Shown piece after piece: positions 5,184 through 7,889 of a stretch of DNA of 7,889 nucleotides (position 1 is the first letter of the stretch; every line of letters begins with the position of its first letter). The stretch spans positions 1 through 7,889 of the forward strand of contig DAOUWX010000080.1 in NCBI GenBank assembly GCA_030666935.1, read 5' to 3'. A program made the position numbers and the translations under genes. Under the pieces are notes generated by a model, which was given only the letters and a program-made list of their open reading frames with translations, did no database searches and was not told the DNA's origin. Source of the stretch: Atribacterota bacterium (GTDB taxonomy: Bacteria; Atribacterota; Phoenicimicrobiia; Phoenicimicrobiales; Phoenicimicrobiaceae).

Positions 5184-7745
5184 ATGAAAGAAGAAGAAAA
5201 AAAAGATAATTTAAACAATAAAGAAGAAAAAGAAGAAGAGGAAGAACCAGAAGAAAAATTTGCAGAAATAACCAGAGATTTGCCTACTGATGTCGGAGGT
5301 GAAATAAAAGATGCCTATCTCAGTTACGCTATGAGCGTAATAGTTGGGCGAGCCTTACCCGATATCCGCGATGGATTAAAACCGGTTCATCGCCGGGTAT
5401 TATATTCTATGGAAAAAATGGGCAACACCCCTGATAAGGCCTACAAAAAATCAGCTCGAATAGTAGGAGACATAATAGGTAAATACCACCCTCATGGCGA
5501 TGTAGCAGTATATGACACACTTGTAAGAATGGCCCAGGATTTTTCCTACCGCTACCCCCTGGTAGACGGGCAGGGGAATTTTGGTTCAGTTGATGGTGAT
5601 TCCGCAGCTGCCATGCGATACACGGAAATACGAATGTCAAAGATTGCCCAAGAATTATTGGCTGACATAGACAAAGAAACAATCGATTTTGCTCCTAATT
5701 TTGATAATTCCCTTGAAGAGCCGAGAGTTTTACCGGCTAAAATTCCCCACCTTTTACTTAATGGTACTTCGGGGATTGCTGTAGGAATGGCTACCAACAT
5801 TCCTCCGCATAATTTAGGAGAAGTGGTTGATGGTGTAGTAATGATAATCGAAGATCCGCAAGTTTCCGTTGAAAAATTGATGACCGCAATTGAAGGCCCT
5901 GATTTTCCCACCGGTGGTATAATTTGCGGCAAAATGGGAATAAGAAGCGCATATGAAACCGGAAAGGGAATCATAAAAGTACAAGCTGCAGTATTTACCG
6001 AGGGAGTAGATGGTGAAAAAAACGGAGGGAAGAAACCCCCCCGTATAATAATCAAAGAACTCCCTTATCAAACAAATAAAGCAAAGTTAATAGGGGACAT
6101 TGCCCAGTTGGTTCAGGATAAAAAGATTCTTGATATTACTAATCTGAGGGACGAGTCAGACAGAAAAGGGATGCGGGTAGTCATTGAATTAAGGAGAGGT
6201 GCTAATGCTGACATAGTGTTGAACAATCTGTACAAGCACACCAAGATGAAAACTATCTTTGGGATTAATCTTTTAGCGATTTCCGAAGGCCGTCCAAAAC
6301 TCTTTAATTTAAAAGAGATGTTAGAATGCTTTTTGGCCCACCGTAAAGAGGTGGTGGAAAGAAGAACCAGATATGAATTAAAAAAAGCCAGAGAAAGAGC
6401 CCATATTTTAGAGGGGTTGAAAATTGCCCTGTCTAATATTGATGAAGTAGTGCAGATTATTAAAAAATCAGACAATGTAAAAACGGCGCATGCCAAGCTG
6501 AAAAATAGATTTGGCTTAAGCGATATTCAAGCACAGGCCATTTTAGATATGAAGCTGCAGCGTCTTACATCTTTGGAAACCGAAAAGATCTTAGAAGAAT
6601 ATTTAGAATTGATAAAACGCATTGCTTATTTAGAAGATATATTACAAAATGAAAAGAAGCTTATGTTGATAATTAGAGACGAGCTGTTAAAGATGAAGGA
6701 TAAATACGATGATGAAAGAAGGACTGAGATAGTAGAAGACGAAGAAGAGTATGAGATTGAAGATTTCATTAGCTTAGAAGACATTGTAATAACTTATACC
6801 CGGGATGGATATTTGAAGCGCCTTCCTTTGAGCACTTACAGAAAACAGAGAAGGGGAGGAAAAGGTAAAATTGGCATGACCACTAAACTAGAAGACCTTG
6901 TAGATCAAGTGTTTGTTACTACCAACCTTCATGATATCTTATTTTTCACCAGCAAAGGGATAGTTTATAGAAGGAGAGCATACCAAATTCCTGAGGGAGG
7001 GAGAACTTCCCGAGGAGTTGCCATAGTTAATTTATTGGGCATTGAGAAAGATGAACATATTACTACAATTATTCCTATAAAAAGCAATGAAATTGCAGAA
7101 TCGAAAGAAGAAAATAACGAAAAGTATCTGTTTATGGCTACCAAAAAAGGAAAAATAAAAAAGGTTCCCCTTTCCCATTTTTATAATTTAAGATATGTAG
7201 GAATTGTCGCTATACGTCTCCTTCCAGAGGATGAATTGATCGGAGTAAGGCTTGCCGGCGAAGAAGATAAGATAATTTTAACTACCAAAAGAGGGAATTC
7301 TATTTGTTTTTCAGGGAACCAAATAAGGCCCTTAACCAGGGTCGCTTGTGGTTCAAAAGGGATATCTATAAATGAAAATGATCATCTTTTAAATATAAGT
7401 TTATTTAGTCCGGAAACAGATGAAGACTTGTTAATAGTTACTGAAGGCGGAATTGCTAAAAGAACCCCCCTAAAGAAGTTTAGAGAATTCAAGAAACGGG
7501 GGGGCAAAGGAGTAAGGTCTATTAAATTAACCAAAGAAAAAGGTCTGGTAGTAGCAGTTAAGGTGGTAAAAGAAGAAGATGAAATAGTGTTAATCAGCCA
7601 AAATGGGATTGTTATCAGGGTTCCGGTTAAAGAAGTTCATAAAACAGGAAGATATACACAGGGAGTTAAGGCAATGAACCTTGCTCCGGAAGACATAGTG
7701 GCCAGCGTTGCTCTGGTGTCGAGTGAAAACATCGAGTTGAGCTAA
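5184..7745 (+). CDS. gyrA: DNA gyrase subunit A
   Basis: DNA-cleaving subunit of gyrase. 853 residues from the chosen ATG. Residues 1-27 are a Glu/Lys-rich low-complexity extension; homology starts at EITRDLP. The winged-helix domain holds HPHGD (102-106) and the catalytic Tyr146 in AAMRYTEIR, equivalent to E. coli Tyr122 (offset 24). The residue equivalent to E. coli Ser83 is Val107, and the Asp87 equivalent is kept (Asp111). The tower and coiled-coil C-gate follow (about 190-520), including the conserved LEGLKIALSNIDEV. The C-terminal domain has the GyrA box QRRGGKG (555-561), which separates gyrase from topoisomerase IV, and six recognisable pinwheel blades. Blade 5 carries a second box-like KRGGKGV. 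There is no long acidic C-terminal tail. A start at 5142 would add 14 residues encoded by tandem-repeat DNA, so I rejected it. Frame is intact throughout. Confidence 0.97.
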   Translation: MKEEEKKDNLNNKEEKEEEEEPEEKFAEITRDLPTDVGGEIKDAYLSYAMSVIVGRALPDIRDGLKPVHRRVLYSMEKMGNTPDKAYKKSARIVGDIIGKYHPHGDVAVYDTLVRMAQDFSYRYPLVDGQGNFGSVDGDSAAAMRYTEIRMSKIAQELLADIDKETIDFAPNFDNSLEEPRVLPAKIPHLLLNGTSGIAVGMATNIPPHNLGEVVDGVVMIIEDPQVSVEKLMTAIEGPDFPTGGIICGKMGIRSAYETGKGIIKVQAAVFTEGVDGEKNGGKKPPRIIIKELPYQTNKAKLIGDIAQLVQDKKILDITNLRDESDRKGMRVVIELRRGANADIVLNNLYKHTKMKTIFGINLLAISEGRPKLFNLKEMLECFLAHRKEVVERRTRYELKKARERAHILEGLKIALSNIDEVVQIIKKSDNVKTAHAKLKNRFGLSDIQAQAILDMKLQRLTSLETEKILEEYLELIKRIAYLEDILQNEKKLMLIIRDELLKMKDKYDDERRTEIVEDEEEYEIEDFISLEDIVITYTRDGYLKRLPLSTYRKQRRGGKGKIGMTTKLEDLVDQVFVTTNLHDILFFTSKGIVYRRRAYQIPEGGRTSRGVAIVNLLGIEKDEHITTIIPIKSNEIAESKEENNEKYLFMATKKGKIKKVPLSHFYNLRYVGIVAIRLLPEDELIGVRLAGEEDKIILTTKRGNSICFSGNQIRPLTRVACGSKGISINENDHLLNISLFSPETDEDLLIVTEGGIAKRTPLKKFREFKKRGGKGVRSIKLTKEKGLVVAVKVVKEEDEIVLISQNGIVIRVPVKEVHKTGRYTQGVKAMNLAPEDIVASVALVSSENIELS

Positions 7746-7889
7746 ATAGGAAAGTCTTCGAAAAGGGAATTTAAAACCAGCGGCAAAGAAACCCTTAACC
7801 TTAAAGGCTGATCGCCAAAGTATCAGGTATTATACTGAAGGATTGCATAAATTAGGTACTGCCGGTTCAGTTGAAGCAAGAGAATATAG
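7746..7889 (+). other. Region after gyrA with an unidentified open frame at the edge
   Basis: No terminator with a T-run is visible after gyrA. One + frame is open from 7750 to the window end (about 46 codons, following a TAG at 7747-7749). Its last part reads like a real protein (SIRYYTEGLHKLGTAGSVEA). It has no ATG or GTG, and its single TTG (7843) lacks a well-spaced ribosome-binding site. It could be the start of a gene, a decayed gene fragment, or chance. I do not recognise the family and do not assign a CDS. Confidence 0.3.

Noticed and set aside
5552..6055. Minus-strand 167-codon open frame inside gyrA
   Set aside because: It lies fully antisense to the most conserved part of gyrA and reads as a composition shadow (Pro/Ser/Thr/Ile-rich), with no domain features.
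2923..7745. Topoisomerase IV (parE/parC) instead of gyrase
   Set aside because: The A subunit has a canonical GyrA box QRRGGKG and six pinwheel blades, and the pair sits in the recF-gyrB-gyrA order typical of gyrase.

Overview
This window is a chromosomal replication and topology locus from an AT-rich bacterium. Five genes lie on the + strand, in this order: dnaN (5' end outside the window), recF, a small dciA/DUF721 gene, gyrB and gyrA. Versions of this order, next to dnaA and the origin, are found in actinobacteria, Firmicutes and several uncultured phyla. The coding sequence is rich in A, Lys and Glu, and recF and gyrB start with TTG. A DciA-type gene sits between recF and gyrB instead of the small RemB/DUF370 gene of Bacillus. 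I cannot assign a phylum from this sequence alone. An uncultured low-GC lineage is my guess, and it is an inference.

Layout: 1-939 is the sliding clamp DnaN. 940-1300 is a 361-bp spacer with a short heptamer tandem repeat, a set of four mutually complementary G/C-block inverted repeats, a strongly G-poor stretch and a weak candidate recF promoter. 1301-2440 is recF, and its stop overlaps the dciA start (2437-2754) in an ATGA junction. 2755-2922 holds a near-consensus sigma-70 promoter and a leader with a terminator-like hairpin and a possible competing pairing. 2923-4872 is gyrB. 4873-5183 is a 311-bp spacer of degenerate 7-bp repeats, two perfect palindromes and an 8-bp tandem array that ends exactly at the gyrA start codon. 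5184-7745 is gyrA. 7746-7889 contains an open reading frame running off the edge that I do not recognise.

The products act together. DnaN is the polymerase clamp, DciA is expected to help load the replicative helicase, RecF works with RecOR at gapped DNA, and GyrA2B2 removes positive supercoils ahead of the fork.

The genes are ordinary and well conserved, and I found no new multi-gene system. The features worth a second look are in the spacers: phased 7-bp and 8-bp repeats, the four-block inverted repeat, and the possible attenuator in front of gyrB. The GyrA protein also carries Val at the classical quinolone-contact serine position.
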